Source of the DNA: CAXMNX01 sp051009475
GTDB taxonomy: Bacteria; Pseudomonadota; Alphaproteobacteria; Rhodobacterales; Rhodobacteraceae
NCBI GenBank assembly: GCA_051009475.1
Contig: JBPCWO010000170.1
Coordinates: 1-16,403 of the forward strand
Direction of reading: 5' to 3'
DNA: 16,403 nt
The position numbers and the translations under genes were made by a program. The stretch's first letter is position 1. Every line of letters begins with the position of its first letter. The notes under the pieces are model-generated. The model was not told where the DNA came from, did not search any database, and worked only from the letters and a program-made list of their open reading frames with translations. This document shows positions 8,412 to 15,542 of the stretch, one piece after another.

Positions 8412-9839
8412 GACCGAGATTTGTTGCCAGGACGTGCGAATTGCTTTTGCGAGTTTCCTGATATGTTCGCAGTTAGAATCCTGTGAAATAACCGAAAGCC
8501 GTAGAACAACACGATCTTTCCATCTCGCTTGTCGAACGAAAACACCGTAGTCACGGTTCAATATATCCGAAAGCTCAAGAATTTTTCGGTCGGATTCAGG
8601 CGTCTGGTGCGCTTTGCAAGCACCGAGCACAATCTGGTTTAAATCAACCGAATTCTGTATCTCGAGCCTGTGTAGATCCTGCAGTTCGGCAGCGAGGTGC
8701 GCGGTTGCATTGCAGTGCTGCGAGATAATTTCCTTCACGCCAGTTCGTCCTAGGCACTGCAAAACCGCCCAGGCAGCGAAACCACGCGCGCGGCGCGATA
8801 ATTCCGGGTTAAACTCAGTTGGATTTCGCCCGTCGCCAAGGGATTGATTGAGATAGCCTGCGCTGATGTCCATAGCACGCTTGTGCGCGTCGGCGTGCCT
8901 AACAATGGCAAATCCGGAATCATAAGGTATCTGTAGCCATTTGTGGCCGTCGACTGACCAACTGTCTGCAAGCTCAACGCCGCGGGTGAGATATTGCTTT
9001 TCCGGCAGAACGCGGGCCCAAAGTCCAAAGGCGCCGTCAACATGCACCCAAGCGTTGTGCTGCCGGGCCAACTGGGAAATTGCTTCAAAGTCTTCAAATG
9101 CGCCTGAATTGATGTGGCCAGCCTGCGTGATCACAATCTTGGGGCCTTTGGACACCTGCATCGCCTGCGCTAACGGGTCGGCGTGCATGATGCCCTGATG
9201 ATCAGATGGAACGCGATGGATGTTGGCTTCGCCAAAGCCCAAGTGTCGAAGGGCCGCAAAATTCGTCGTGTGTGCGTCATCGCTTGCAAATACTCGGACA
9301 AGCGGCGCGCCCTGTAAGCCAGTTTCTTCAAAGTCGCAGCCTGCCCGTGCCAAAACTTCGCTACGCGCGGCGGCCAGCCCGACAAAGGCTGCCATAGTGG
9401 CGCCGGTCACCAGTCCGACGGAACTTTCGCGCGGCAGATCGAGCAATTCGATTAGCCAACTGGCCACAGCTTCTTCTGCTATTGCTGCCGCAGGCGAGGT
9501 TTGAAAAATCGCGGCGTTCTGGCCCCAAATCGACGTCAGCCAGTCAGCCGCGACGCCAACGGGGTCGGAGCTGCCCATAACCCAGGCAAAAAAGTTCGGG
9601 TCAGTATTGCCGACCAGGCCAGGCTCGGCAGCTTCGATCAATTGCTTGATGACGTCCGTTCCGGAGCGTTTTTCGTCAGGTAGCGGGATCGCGAAGGTCT
9701 GACGCAATTCATCCGCATTTGCGCTTGGATGAATTGGTCGATCCCTTTGGCGGAAGGTTCGACCATACTCGGCAACATGGACAAGTGGTTGGTCGTCCGC
9801 GCCAAGACCGCGCCCCTGTTTCATCTTGGATGCAGCCAT
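8403..9839 (-). CDS. group II PLP-dependent amino-acid decarboxylase (aromatic-L-amino-acid/glutamate decarboxylase-like)
   Basis: A 478-aa fold-type I decarboxylase. Features in order: FFAWVMGSSDP (83-93), the substrate-side N-terminal block; TSPAAAIAEEAVASWL (114-129); VTGATMAAFVGLAAAR (144-159), the phosphate-binding segment; DDAHTTNFAALRHLG (187-201), whose His190 should stack on PLP; HVDGAFGLWA (266-275) with cofactor Asp268; and SVDGHKWLQIPYDSG (295-309) with Schiff-base Lys300. The family decarboxylates tyrosine, DOPA, tryptophan, glutamate, aspartate or cysteine sulfinate, and the substrate is not resolved here. The ATG at 9839 overlaps the end of the cysteine synthase-glutaredoxin gene by 19 bp, so translation is likely coupled and a sulfur amino acid is an attractive substrate (inference). 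A second ATG at 9824 would shorten it by 5 residues; neither start has a good Shine-Dalgarno sequence, which fits re-initiation by ribosomes from the upstream gene. Confidence 0.88.
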   Translation of the reverse strand: MAASKMKQGRGLGADDQPLVHVAEYGRTFRQRDRPIHPSANADELRQTFAIPLPDEKRSGTDVIKQLIEAAEPGLVGNTDPNFFAWVMGSSDPVGVAADWLTSIWGQNAAIFQTSPAAAIAEEAVASWLIELLDLPRESSVGLVTGATMAAFVGLAAARSEVLARAGCDFEETGLQGAPLVRVFASDDAHTTNFAALRHLGFGEANIHRVPSDHQGIMHADPLAQAMQVSKGPKIVITQAGHINSGAFEDFEAISQLARQHNAWVHVDGAFGLWARVLPEKQYLTRGVELADSWSVDGHKWLQIPYDSGFAIVRHADAHKRAMDISAGYLNQSLGDGRNPTEFNPELSRRARGFAAWAVLQCLGRTGVKEIISQHCNATAHLAAELQDLHRLEIQNSVDLNQIVLGACKAHQTPESDRKILELSDILNRDYGVFVRQARWKDRVVLRLSVISQDSNCEHIRKLAKAIRTSWQQISVGQ

Positions 9840-11377
9840 GTCGGCAGGAAACTGTAGGCATCGCGGGTCATTGACGGATCAAAGTCCACGCTGGCTTTGG
9901 TCATTCGATTTTGAAGCGAGCCATCGTTGAAGGCATCGAACGTTTCAGTAGCGCCACCGATTAATTCACCGCCAACGAATATCTGCGGAATTGTCGGCGC
10001 GCCGGTCAGGTTGCGCAGAACGACACGGATATCACTACCAAGGTTGTCTTTTTGATAAGCGACGGAATCGAGATCGACCGAATGGAAGGGAATTCCCGCC
10101 TCAGCAAACATTTTGCGAACGGACCAGCAAAACTCGCACCATTCAAGTGCGAACATTACGACGGGCTGATCTGCAATCGTTTGTTCCACCAGAGTAGTAA
10201 TATGCGGTTTTGCGGGTTCGGCCTTTGTCGGTGCGCCACCGTTCCCACCGCTGACATCGAAGCGATACCCCTCGGTCGACCGGGATATATCCATTTCCTC
10301 GTCGGTCATGGTCTCGGCGACACCATCGAACAGAACCGTCGACATATAACGTTCACCTGTGTCGGGGATCATCGCGAGAATGCGGCTACCGGCCGGAGCG
10401 TTTTCGGCCACTTTCAGAGCAGCAGCAAATGTTGCGCCGCCGCTGATACCGCAAAAAATGCCCTCTTTGAGCGCCAGATTGCGCGCGGCTTGAAGAGACG
10501 CGTCGCCGGCAATTGGCTGAAACGCGTCCACGACGTTGTCCGCCAGCGCGTCTTCCGCCAGCTTCGGAATAAAGTCAGGCGACCATCCTTGCATAAGGTG
10601 CGGACGAAACATCGGGTGGCTAACATCCGGGCGGCCATCTGAGCCACGCGACTGTGCGATGCCGCTGGACAGTACCGGAACATTGTCGGGTTCAGTCAGC
10701 ACGATTGTTGTATCCGGGCTTTTTGTTCTTAGTACGCGTGAAACACCTTTCAGCGTGCCACCAGTGCCCGATCCAGTAACCCAATAGTCCAGTCCCAAAT
10801 CGGCGAAATCAGACAGGATTTCCTGGGCCGTCGTGCGACTGTGCATATCGGCATTGGCTTCGTTTTCGAATTGTCGGGCCGGGAACCAACCGTGTTCTTC
10901 GGCTAATTCTTCGGCTTTGTTTGCCATGCCGGTTCCTTTTTCTGACGCCGGCGTCAACACAACTTTAGCGCCAAGAAACCGCATAAGCTTGCGCCGTTCG
11001 ACGCTGAAGTTCTCAGCCATCGTTACGACCAATGGATACCCTTTTGCGGCACAGACCATGGCAAGTCCGATGCCGGTGTTGCCCGAGGTTGCCTCGACGA
11101 CAGTCTGACCTGGCTTGAGTACGCCACTTGCTTCCGCTGCCTCGATTGCTGCGAGTGCAAATCGATCCTTTACCGACCCGAGCGGATTGAACGCTTCGAG
11201 CTTGACGTAAAGTTCGACACTTTTCGGTCCGAGATTGTTGATCCTAACTATCGGCGTGTTGCCGACTGTTTCAAGAATTGATGATTTGATGCCGGTCATC
11301 TGGCGTTTCCTATTTGAAACGGCGACGTGGCTCGGGCCAGCCTTGCCGAATTCGTTGGTTCTGGCTGAGTATGTCAT
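9821..11377 (-). CDS. cysK: cysteine synthase fused to a C-terminal glutaredoxin domain
   Basis: A 518-aa fusion. Residues about 28-350 are a fold-type II PLP cysteine synthase: ETVGNTPIVRI (36-46), NPLGSVKDR (64-72) with Schiff-base Lys70, substrate loop TSGNTG (97-102), phosphate-binding GSGTGGT (202-208), and GISGGA (310-315). After a Gly/Pro/Ala-rich linker around 375-392 comes a complete glutaredoxin: dithiol CEFC at 414-417, cis-Pro motif TIPQ at 462-465 and GG at 469-470. Cysteine synthases join O-acetylserine with sulfide; CysM-type enzymes can use thiosulfate, and the S-sulfocysteine formed is reduced by glutaredoxins. The fusion therefore suggests in-cis reduction of the product (inference). 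ATG 11377 has a strong AGGAAGGA 7 bp upstream. ATG 11299, next to the usual family N-terminus, also has an AGGA at good spacing and would remove 26 polar residues. The gene overlaps the downstream decarboxylase and follows a small membrane ORF by 32 bp. Confidence 0.93.
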   Translation of the reverse strand: MTYSARTNEFGKAGPSHVAVSNRKRQMTGIKSSILETVGNTPIVRINNLGPKSVELYVKLEAFNPLGSVKDRFALAAIEAAEASGVLKPGQTVVEATSGNTGIGLAMVCAAKGYPLVVTMAENFSVERRKLMRFLGAKVVLTPASEKGTGMANKAEELAEEHGWFPARQFENEANADMHSRTTAQEILSDFADLGLDYWVTGSGTGGTLKGVSRVLRTKSPDTTIVLTEPDNVPVLSSGIAQSRGSDGRPDVSHPMFRPHLMQGWSPDFIPKLAEDALADNVVDAFQPIAGDASLQAARNLALKEGIFCGISGGATFAAALKVAENAPAGSRILAMIPDTGERYMSTVLFDGVAETMTDEEMDISRSTEGYRFDVSGGNGGAPTKAEPAKPHITTLVEQTIADQPVVMFALEWCEFCWSVRKMFAEAGIPFHSVDLDSVAYQKDNLGSDIRVVLRNLTGAPTIPQIFVGGELIGGATETFDAFNDGSLQNRMTKASVDFDPSMTRDAYSFLPTWLHPR

Positions 11378-11384
11378 GAGGCGA

Positions 11385-11392
11385 TCCTTCCT
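11385..11392 (-). promoter_or_regulatory. Strong ribosome binding site of the cysteine synthase-glutaredoxin gene
   Basis: On the - strand AGGAAGGA lies 7 nt before the ATG at 11377. It is the best Shine-Dalgarno match in the window and supports the longer form of the protein, despite a second plausible start 26 codons inside. Confidence 0.7.
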
Positions 11393-11409
11393 GTCGAATT
11401 TCAGATGAG

Positions 11410-11586
11410 TCAGGCGATAAGGGGGACTACGCAGTGCAAAAACACGCCAACCAATCCGAATCCGCCGGTGTAAACAGCTGCGCGAGTTACGCGGTTAGCT
11501 CTGCGTCGTGGCCATTTAGAGTATGGCCCGATTAGGTCAGTAGCGGGTTTGCCGACTATTGCGGGGTTGGTAGCGAGACTGTTCAT
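11410..11586 (-). CDS. small predicted single-pass membrane protein (58 aa), function unknown
   Basis: A short frame upstream of, and co-directional with, the cysteine synthase fusion (32-bp gap). The ATG at 11586 has AAGGA 8 nt upstream; an ATG two codons earlier is too close to that site. The N-terminal half is polar and ends in a basic stretch (KWPRRRANRVTR, about 24-35). Residues 36-58 are a hydrophobic, Gly-rich segment (starting AAVYTGGFGLVGVFLHC) that could span the membrane once, with the basic N-terminus predicted inside by the positive-inside rule. One Cys lies in that segment. I do not recognise a family. The good RBS, operon position and membrane-like C-terminus favour a real gene, but no homology was checked. 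Confidence 0.55.
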   Translation of the reverse strand: MNSLATNPAIVGKPATDLIGPYSKWPRRRANRVTRAAVYTGGFGLVGVFLHCVVPLIA

Positions 11587-11633
11587 TTTCATTATCCTTG
11601 ATGCGTTGTCTTGCTGATCTAGTTCGCATCACG

Positions 11634-11684
11634 GGCGTGCGTGGCCGTGAATCCGCCGTGACGGCAGCCGTGAATTCGCGATGA
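11634..11684 (+). promoter_or_regulatory. Array of about five heptamer direct repeats (GCCGTGA type), candidate SARP operator
   Basis: Exact GCCGTGA occurs at 11644-11650, 11655-11661 and 11667-11673 (periods 11 and 12). Degenerate copies (5 of 7 matches) flank them: GGCGTGC at 11634-11640 and GCGATGA at 11678-11684, again 10-11 bp away. Characterised SARP regulators bind heptameric direct repeats at roughly one helical turn. This array lies between the divergent small-ORF/cysK operon and the SARP-family gene, and ends 2 bp before a possible -35 box. Function is inferred from layout only. Confidence 0.55.
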
Positions 11685-11686
11685 GT

Positions 11687-11714
11687 TTGAAAAAAAGACC
11701 GAAATCGGGATACT
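11687..11714 (+). promoter_or_regulatory. Putative sigma-70-type promoter of the SARP-family regulator gene
   Basis: TTGAAA (11687-11692) and GATACT (11709-11714) are separated by 16 bp, a reasonable housekeeping promoter. It would give a leader of roughly 60 nt before the ATG at 11784. The heptamer repeat array sits directly upstream of the -35 element, as expected for an activator site or autoregulation. Confidence 0.45.
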
Positions 11715-11771
11715 CCCGGTCGGGTTGTGTCAGCATTGCTTCACGAAAGGGTCGAGTGATAGTAGGTGGTT

Positions 11772-11776
11772 GGGGA
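11772..11776 (+). promoter_or_regulatory. Ribosome binding site of the SARP-family regulator gene
   Basis: GGGGA lies 7 nt before the ATG at 11784, which begins the conserved MISINLFGKFSA opening of the winged-helix domain. This selects it over the GTG at 11766, six codons upstream. Confidence 0.5.
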
Positions 11777-11783
11777 TGAATTT

Positions 11784-13772
11784 ATGATATCAATTAACCT
11801 GTTCGGAAAATTTTCGGCTCTGGATTCGAGCAAAAATCCAATTCCTCTGACCGGCTCTAAGACGCAAGGACTGGTTGCATATCTTGCCTTGAATACAGAG
11901 ATGCCGCCGTCTCGCGACCGGCTGATGGCGCTGTTTTGGGGCGATAGATTCACTGATCAGGCTCGCCAAAGTCTGAGGCAAGCAATTGCGAAACTGCGTC
12001 GAACGTTTGAAGTCGCAGACAGAGAAGTCATTCTGACCGAGCATGACAGGGTCGGGCTGAACCCGGACAACGTCGTGGTCGACGTCGACACGTTTTCAGA
12101 AATTGTACGCAACCCTTCACCCGAAGCCACAATGCGCGGAGTTGGGCTGCTCACGGGGCCACTTTTGGACGGTCTTTATGGGCAGCAAGCTGAATTCGAA
12201 GACTGGATTGCCTCAGAACGCCAGCGTTTTTCAGCCATGTCTTTGAAGGTTCTGGAGCGCGCTGCTGAATTGGAACTTCAGAATGGCAAGACCGATGAAG
12301 CACTGGCCTTGGCACGACGCATGGTGTCGATGGATCCCTTGCGCGATGGTTCGCAGGCTGTCCTAATCCGAATCTTAGCCCAACATGGAGAGCGATCGGC
12401 TGCGGTCCAGCAGTTCAATGCCTACGAAGGGCTTTTGCAGAAGGAATTGGGCGTTGGGGCTGGCCCCGAGTTATTAAAGCTGATGGGCGAAGTGAAAGGC
12501 GAGGGTCTTTTGAAAGTATCTTCGGACGTCGTTACGCCAGCGCCGTCGCGCGATACAACGCCCGCAGCACCAATTGTTTCAGAGCGCACAAGTATTGCCG
12601 TCGTGCCCTTTGCAACATTGAACTCTGATGAGGAGTATCAACTTTTTGCGGCAGGGCTGACCGAGGACATCACCACTAACCTTTCTCGGTTTAGCTGGCT
12701 GGACGTGAAGGCGAGCGTTGAAAACCGTGGGCCGCGTCTGACAAGCACGGAGATGAGTGTTCTGGGCCAGGAGTTGGGGCTGGATTATGTCGTCCACGGA
12801 TCATTGCGCGGGATAGGCACACGCTTACGACTCACGGTGCAACTCGCAGAGCCAAAAAGCGGTCGTTATGTCTGGGTAACGCGTTACGATCACGAATTCG
12901 ATGATCCATACAGTCTTCAGGATGATCTGGCGGATACAATCGCGGCATCTGTAGAAGCCGAAATTGAGCGACTGGCCGGGCGCAGCACCCGGGAAACGAA
13001 CTTTGATGAAATGAGCGCCTGGGATTGCTATCATCGCGGGTTGGCAATTCAGTATGAATTTGACGCGGACACCAATTTGGCGGCGCAGGAGCATTTTAGA
13101 CGCTCGATTGAATTGGATCCGAATTTCGGGTTGGCGTACGCACGTCTGTCTTATGCGATGGTGATCTCCGCAATTTACTTTGAAGCTGAAGATGTCGAAG
13201 GAATCCTTGATGAAGCGCTTGAGATTGCTCAGACAGCAGCGCGACTTGAACCAGACGATGCGGTGGCAAGATTTGTGCGCGGCCGTGCCTACTTGGCTCG
13301 CGGTCAATACGAACAATCCATTGCAGATCTAAAAGAGGCGATCGATTTGAATCCGGGCATGGCGCAAGCCCATTGCGGTTTGGGGGATGCAATGGCCTAT
13401 TCCGGTCGGCTTGACCGGGCAATCGGTTGCTTTGAAGAGGCGGTGCGCATCAGCCCTTCGGATCCTTACCGTTGGGCGTTTCTCAGCTATGGGGCAACGG
13501 CGTTTCTGTTCAAAGGTGATTTTGAAGGCGCCGCAAAATGGGCCGCAGAGGCAGAGTTGGTGCCAAATTCGCACTATTGGCCGACAGCGATCCGTGCCTC
13601 TGCACTGGCGCACCTTGATCGAACCGAGGATGCGGCGGACGCCGTCGCATCTTTAAAGCGTCGGCGACCCGGAATTACGAGCGATTTTGTGCGGAGCCGG
13701 TTGTTTTATTTACGCGATCCGGATCAGATCGATCTTTACGTATCGGGTCTGCAGAAAGCGGGATTGAACTAG
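11784..13772 (+). CDS. SARP/BTAD-family transcriptional regulator with TolB-like domain and TPRs
   Basis: A 662-aa multi-domain cytosolic protein. Residues 1-95 resemble the OmpR-type winged helix of SARP regulators (ISINLFGKF opening; RDRLMALFWGDR at 45-56; QARQSLRQAIAKLRR at 59-73, the recognition-helix region). Residues about 98-240 are the bacterial transcriptional activation domain (BTAD), alpha-helical, ending near ELGVGAGPELLKLMGEV. Residues about 268-395 match the FlgO/TolB-like module often found in adenylate cyclase/TPR proteins (IAVVPFATLN, GLTEDITTNLSR, LGLDYVVHGSLRG, RYVWVTRYD, LQDDLADTIAASV). Residues about 430-620 hold several TPR-like helical repeats, including AQEHFRRSIELDPNFGLAYARL and the one starting ARGQYEQSIADLKEAIDLNP. 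No cyclase catalytic domain is present. It probably controls the divergent cysK operon and/or itself through the repeat array upstream; the signal it senses is unknown. ATG 11784 was chosen for its RBS and the conserved opening. Confidence 0.88.
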   Translation: MISINLFGKFSALDSSKNPIPLTGSKTQGLVAYLALNTEMPPSRDRLMALFWGDRFTDQARQSLRQAIAKLRRTFEVADREVILTEHDRVGLNPDNVVVDVDTFSEIVRNPSPEATMRGVGLLTGPLLDGLYGQQAEFEDWIASERQRFSAMSLKVLERAAELELQNGKTDEALALARRMVSMDPLRDGSQAVLIRILAQHGERSAAVQQFNAYEGLLQKELGVGAGPELLKLMGEVKGEGLLKVSSDVVTPAPSRDTTPAAPIVSERTSIAVVPFATLNSDEEYQLFAAGLTEDITTNLSRFSWLDVKASVENRGPRLTSTEMSVLGQELGLDYVVHGSLRGIGTRLRLTVQLAEPKSGRYVWVTRYDHEFDDPYSLQDDLADTIAASVEAEIERLAGRSTRETNFDEMSAWDCYHRGLAIQYEFDADTNLAAQEHFRRSIELDPNFGLAYARLSYAMVISAIYFEAEDVEGILDEALEIAQTAARLEPDDAVARFVRGRAYLARGQYEQSIADLKEAIDLNPGMAQAHCGLGDAMAYSGRLDRAIGCFEEAVRISPSDPYRWAFLSYGATAFLFKGDFEGAAKWAAEAELVPNSHYWPTAIRASALAHLDRTEDAADAVASLKRRRPGITSDFVRSRLFYLRDPDQIDLYVSGLQKAGLN

Positions 13773-13803
13773 TCAGCCTTCGTCATGATTACGCGTGAAC
13801 TGC

Positions 13804-13832
13804 GGTCGGCACGACAACGAGCCGCGCCGACC
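13804..13832. terminator. Inverted repeat between convergent genes, possible bidirectional terminator
   Basis: GGTCGGC (13804-13810) and GCCGACC (13826-13832) form a perfect 7-bp GC-rich stem around a 15-nt loop, in the 67-bp gap between the regulator stop and the DsrE-family stop. No T-tract follows on either strand, so termination is plausible but unproven. Confidence 0.4.
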
Positions 13833-13839
13833 TAATTCG

Positions 13840-14190
13840 TTACATCAAGACTTTCGCGCCATCGTCAAGGAATGCCATTGTGTTCGGCGCTCCACCGATT
13901 TCTGCGCCTTCGATCAGGTCGTCTTGAGTAATCCCCATAGCCGCCGCACAGACTTTGCAGACCCAGATGTGACCGCCCTTATCAACAAACTCTTCGATAA
14001 GTTTTCCTACCGGTGTGTAATCTTCGGCAACAACGCCATCGGCACCGTCTTTTACAACCAAGTTCAGCGCGTCGCAGGTCAGAAAAGCCCGTGCTTCACC
14101 TTTGCCTGCGGCCGCATTGGCTAGAATGAAAGGAACGGTCGCACGTTCGGCGTCCTCTGGACCAAAACAGCTGTTTATCAGATACGACAT
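13840..14190 (-). CDS. DsrE-family protein (sulfur-relay-like)
   Basis: A 116-aa single-domain protein, the normal size for the DsrE/TusD/YchN fold. The N-terminal part has the beta-strand/helix pattern beginning MSYLINSCFGPEDAERATVP, followed by AAGKGEARAFLTCDALNLV (27-45). The diagnostic segment is WVCKVCAAAMGI (76-87), where Cys78 and Cys81 lie at the conserved cysteine site of the family (iyvC..Ca..rGi pattern). Cys8 and Cys39 are additional cysteines. DsrE-like proteins carry or relay persulfide sulfur; partners here are unknown, and this one stands alone rather than in a DsrEFH or Tus cluster. The ATG at 14190 has AAGGAG 8 nt upstream; the open frame extends 10 codons further but without such a site. 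It is convergent with the SARP regulator and lies downstream of nagA on the same strand, after a 176-bp gap, so it probably has its own promoter. Confidence 0.88.
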   Translation of the reverse strand: MSYLINSCFGPEDAERATVPFILANAAAGKGEARAFLTCDALNLVVKDGADGVVAEDYTPVGKLIEEFVDKGGHIWVCKVCAAAMGITQDDLIEGAEIGGAPNTMAFLDDGAKVLM

Positions 14191-14198
14191 GAATAGTT

Positions 14199-14204
14199 CT
14201 CCTT
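14199..14204 (-). promoter_or_regulatory. Ribosome binding site of the DsrE-family gene
   Basis: On the - strand AAGGAG sits 8 nt before the ATG at 14190. It decides the start in favour of the 116-aa form. Confidence 0.65.
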
Positions 14205-14366
14205 GCGTTCGTCGTTTCAAGTAACTGCAAGGTGGGGACTGCCCGTGAACTGTGTGTTGTCCATCATGGCACGATGGCGCGAATTCAAGGTGATTTTGGC
14301 GCTAGATCGCGTGAATTCTCGAAAATCTGTGGTGCTGAACTGCTATTTTTTTGGGAATTTTCGCAC
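14205..14366. other. Intergenic region upstream of the DsrE-family gene, no gene seen
   Basis: The spacer between the nagA stop and the DsrE-family RBS contains no convincing ORF. It holds two GAATTC sites 32 bp apart (14281 and 14313). The second lies within CGTGAATTCTCG, which differs by one base from CGTGAATTCGCG in the SARP repeat array. No strong sigma-70 promoter was found by eye. Confidence 0.5.
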
Positions 14367-15542
14367 TTAATTTACGGAGATCATGTGATCGTCAATTGAC
14401 AAATACTTTAGTGGGACAAGGCCACTTAGGTCGCTGCGTACGCGAATGAGACCAGCTGCGTTGCCCACTGAGATTGAACCGACTTTGGCGGGCATTCCAG
14501 CGAGGCGAGCCGGAACAGAGGTTGCCGCCTGAAGAGCGTCCGCAAGGCCGACGCCGACCTTTTGAACCATGTTACGCACGGCAGTTGTAAGGTCGAGGTC
14601 GGCCCCCGCAAGAGTGCCGTCCTCCAGCGCCAACTGGCCGCCGTCTCGGGTTATTCGACGGCCCCCAAGAGTGAACTCGCTGATGTCGCTCCCTGCAGGA
14701 GCCATTGCATCGCTGACCAGAAAAATCCGGCCTGGCATGCGCTTTGCTGCCCATGCTGCGCGCATAGTTTCCTGATGGACGTGAATGCCATCGGCAATCA
14801 GACCAGCAGATAGGCTTCCTGACGCCAGCGCTGCGCCAACCAGTCCAGGTTCGCGATTACCGAGCTGGCTCATCGCATTAAAGAGGTGCGTCACTGCACG
14901 TGCACCGGCGTCCGCATAAGATACACAAGTGTCGAAATTCGCGTCGCTGTGCCCAAGCGATACTAGCGCGCCCGCATCGACCAGCGCACGCACCTGCTCG
15001 ATCGTCGCGTTTTCCGGCGCAATGGTCACCATCAGAACGGGTAGGTCGCCGGCTGCACGGATCAACACCGCGAGGTCGTCATCCGTCATCGGTCGGATCA
15101 AAGCCGCATCGTGTGCCCCTTTGCGCGCCACAGACAAATGCGGCCCTTCGAGGTGTAAGCCGCCGATGCCATGAACTCTTTCAGCGATAGCATTTTTTGC
15201 CGCTTCGATGGCGGCGGCAGTCTTGTCGGCCGTATCGGTGATAAGCGTCGGCAGGATTGTTGTTACACCTAATCGCTGGTGGGCTGTTGCGATGCGTGCA
15301 AGTGTTTCGACGGTCGGTGCTTCGTTAAACATGATGCCGTCGCCACCATTCACCTGCAAATCGACATAACCCGGGCTTAGAATATCGCCGCCGAGATCGA
15401 CATAAGTTCCATCGCGCCCGATCTTTTCTTCCGGCCCAAGTGCCGTGATCTGCCCGTTTTCGACACAGAGCGCATAACATTCGTGAAGTGCTTCACCATC
15501 AAAAATCGGCCCGCCGCCATAGATTGTGCGCGAAGTATTCAT
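14367..15542 (-). CDS. nagA: N-acetylglucosamine-6-phosphate deacetylase
   Basis: A 391-aa amidohydrolase, full length for NagA. It removes acetate from GlcNAc-6-phosphate to give glucosamine-6-phosphate in amino-sugar catabolism and cell-wall recycling. Diagnostic segments: SPGYVDLQVNGGDG (56-69), the beta-barrel entry with Q/N in place of the HxH seen in related amidohydrolases; HLEGPH (130-135) with metal ligand Glu132; GHSDA (197-201) with His198; THLFNAM (218-224) with His219; ADGIHV (250-255), substrate binding; and LVSDAMAPAG (275-284) with catalytic Asp278. The ATG overlaps the stop of the upstream SIS-domain gene as ATGA, so the two are translationally coupled. The pair would act in sequence: NagA makes GlcN6P, and the SIS protein deaminates and isomerises it to fructose-6-phosphate. 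Confidence 0.95.
   Translation of the reverse strand: MNTSRTIYGGGPIFDGEALHECYALCVENGQITALGPEEKIGRDGTYVDLGGDILSPGYVDLQVNGGDGIMFNEAPTVETLARIATAHQRLGVTTILPTLITDTADKTAAAIEAAKNAIAERVHGIGGLHLEGPHLSVARKGAHDAALIRPMTDDDLAVLIRAAGDLPVLMVTIAPENATIEQVRALVDAGALVSLGHSDANFDTCVSYADAGARAVTHLFNAMSQLGNREPGLVGAALASGSLSAGLIADGIHVHQETMRAAWAAKRMPGRIFLVSDAMAPAGSDISEFTLGGRRITRDGGQLALEDGTLAGADLDLTTAVRNMVQKVGVGLADALQAATSVPARLAGMPAKVGSISVGNAAGLIRVRSDLSGLVPLKYLSIDDHMISVN

Noticed and set aside
11697..11722. GC-rich hairpin (GACC...GGTC with inner GGG...CCC) as an attenuator or terminator
   Set aside because: The stem is short and interrupted by an asymmetric bulge, overlaps the proposed -10 region, and has no T-tract.
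11784..13772. Adenylate cyclase
   Set aside because: The TolB/FlgO-like module and TPRs resemble regions of class III cyclase-type proteins, but no cyclase catalytic domain is present and the N-terminus is a SARP winged helix plus BTAD.
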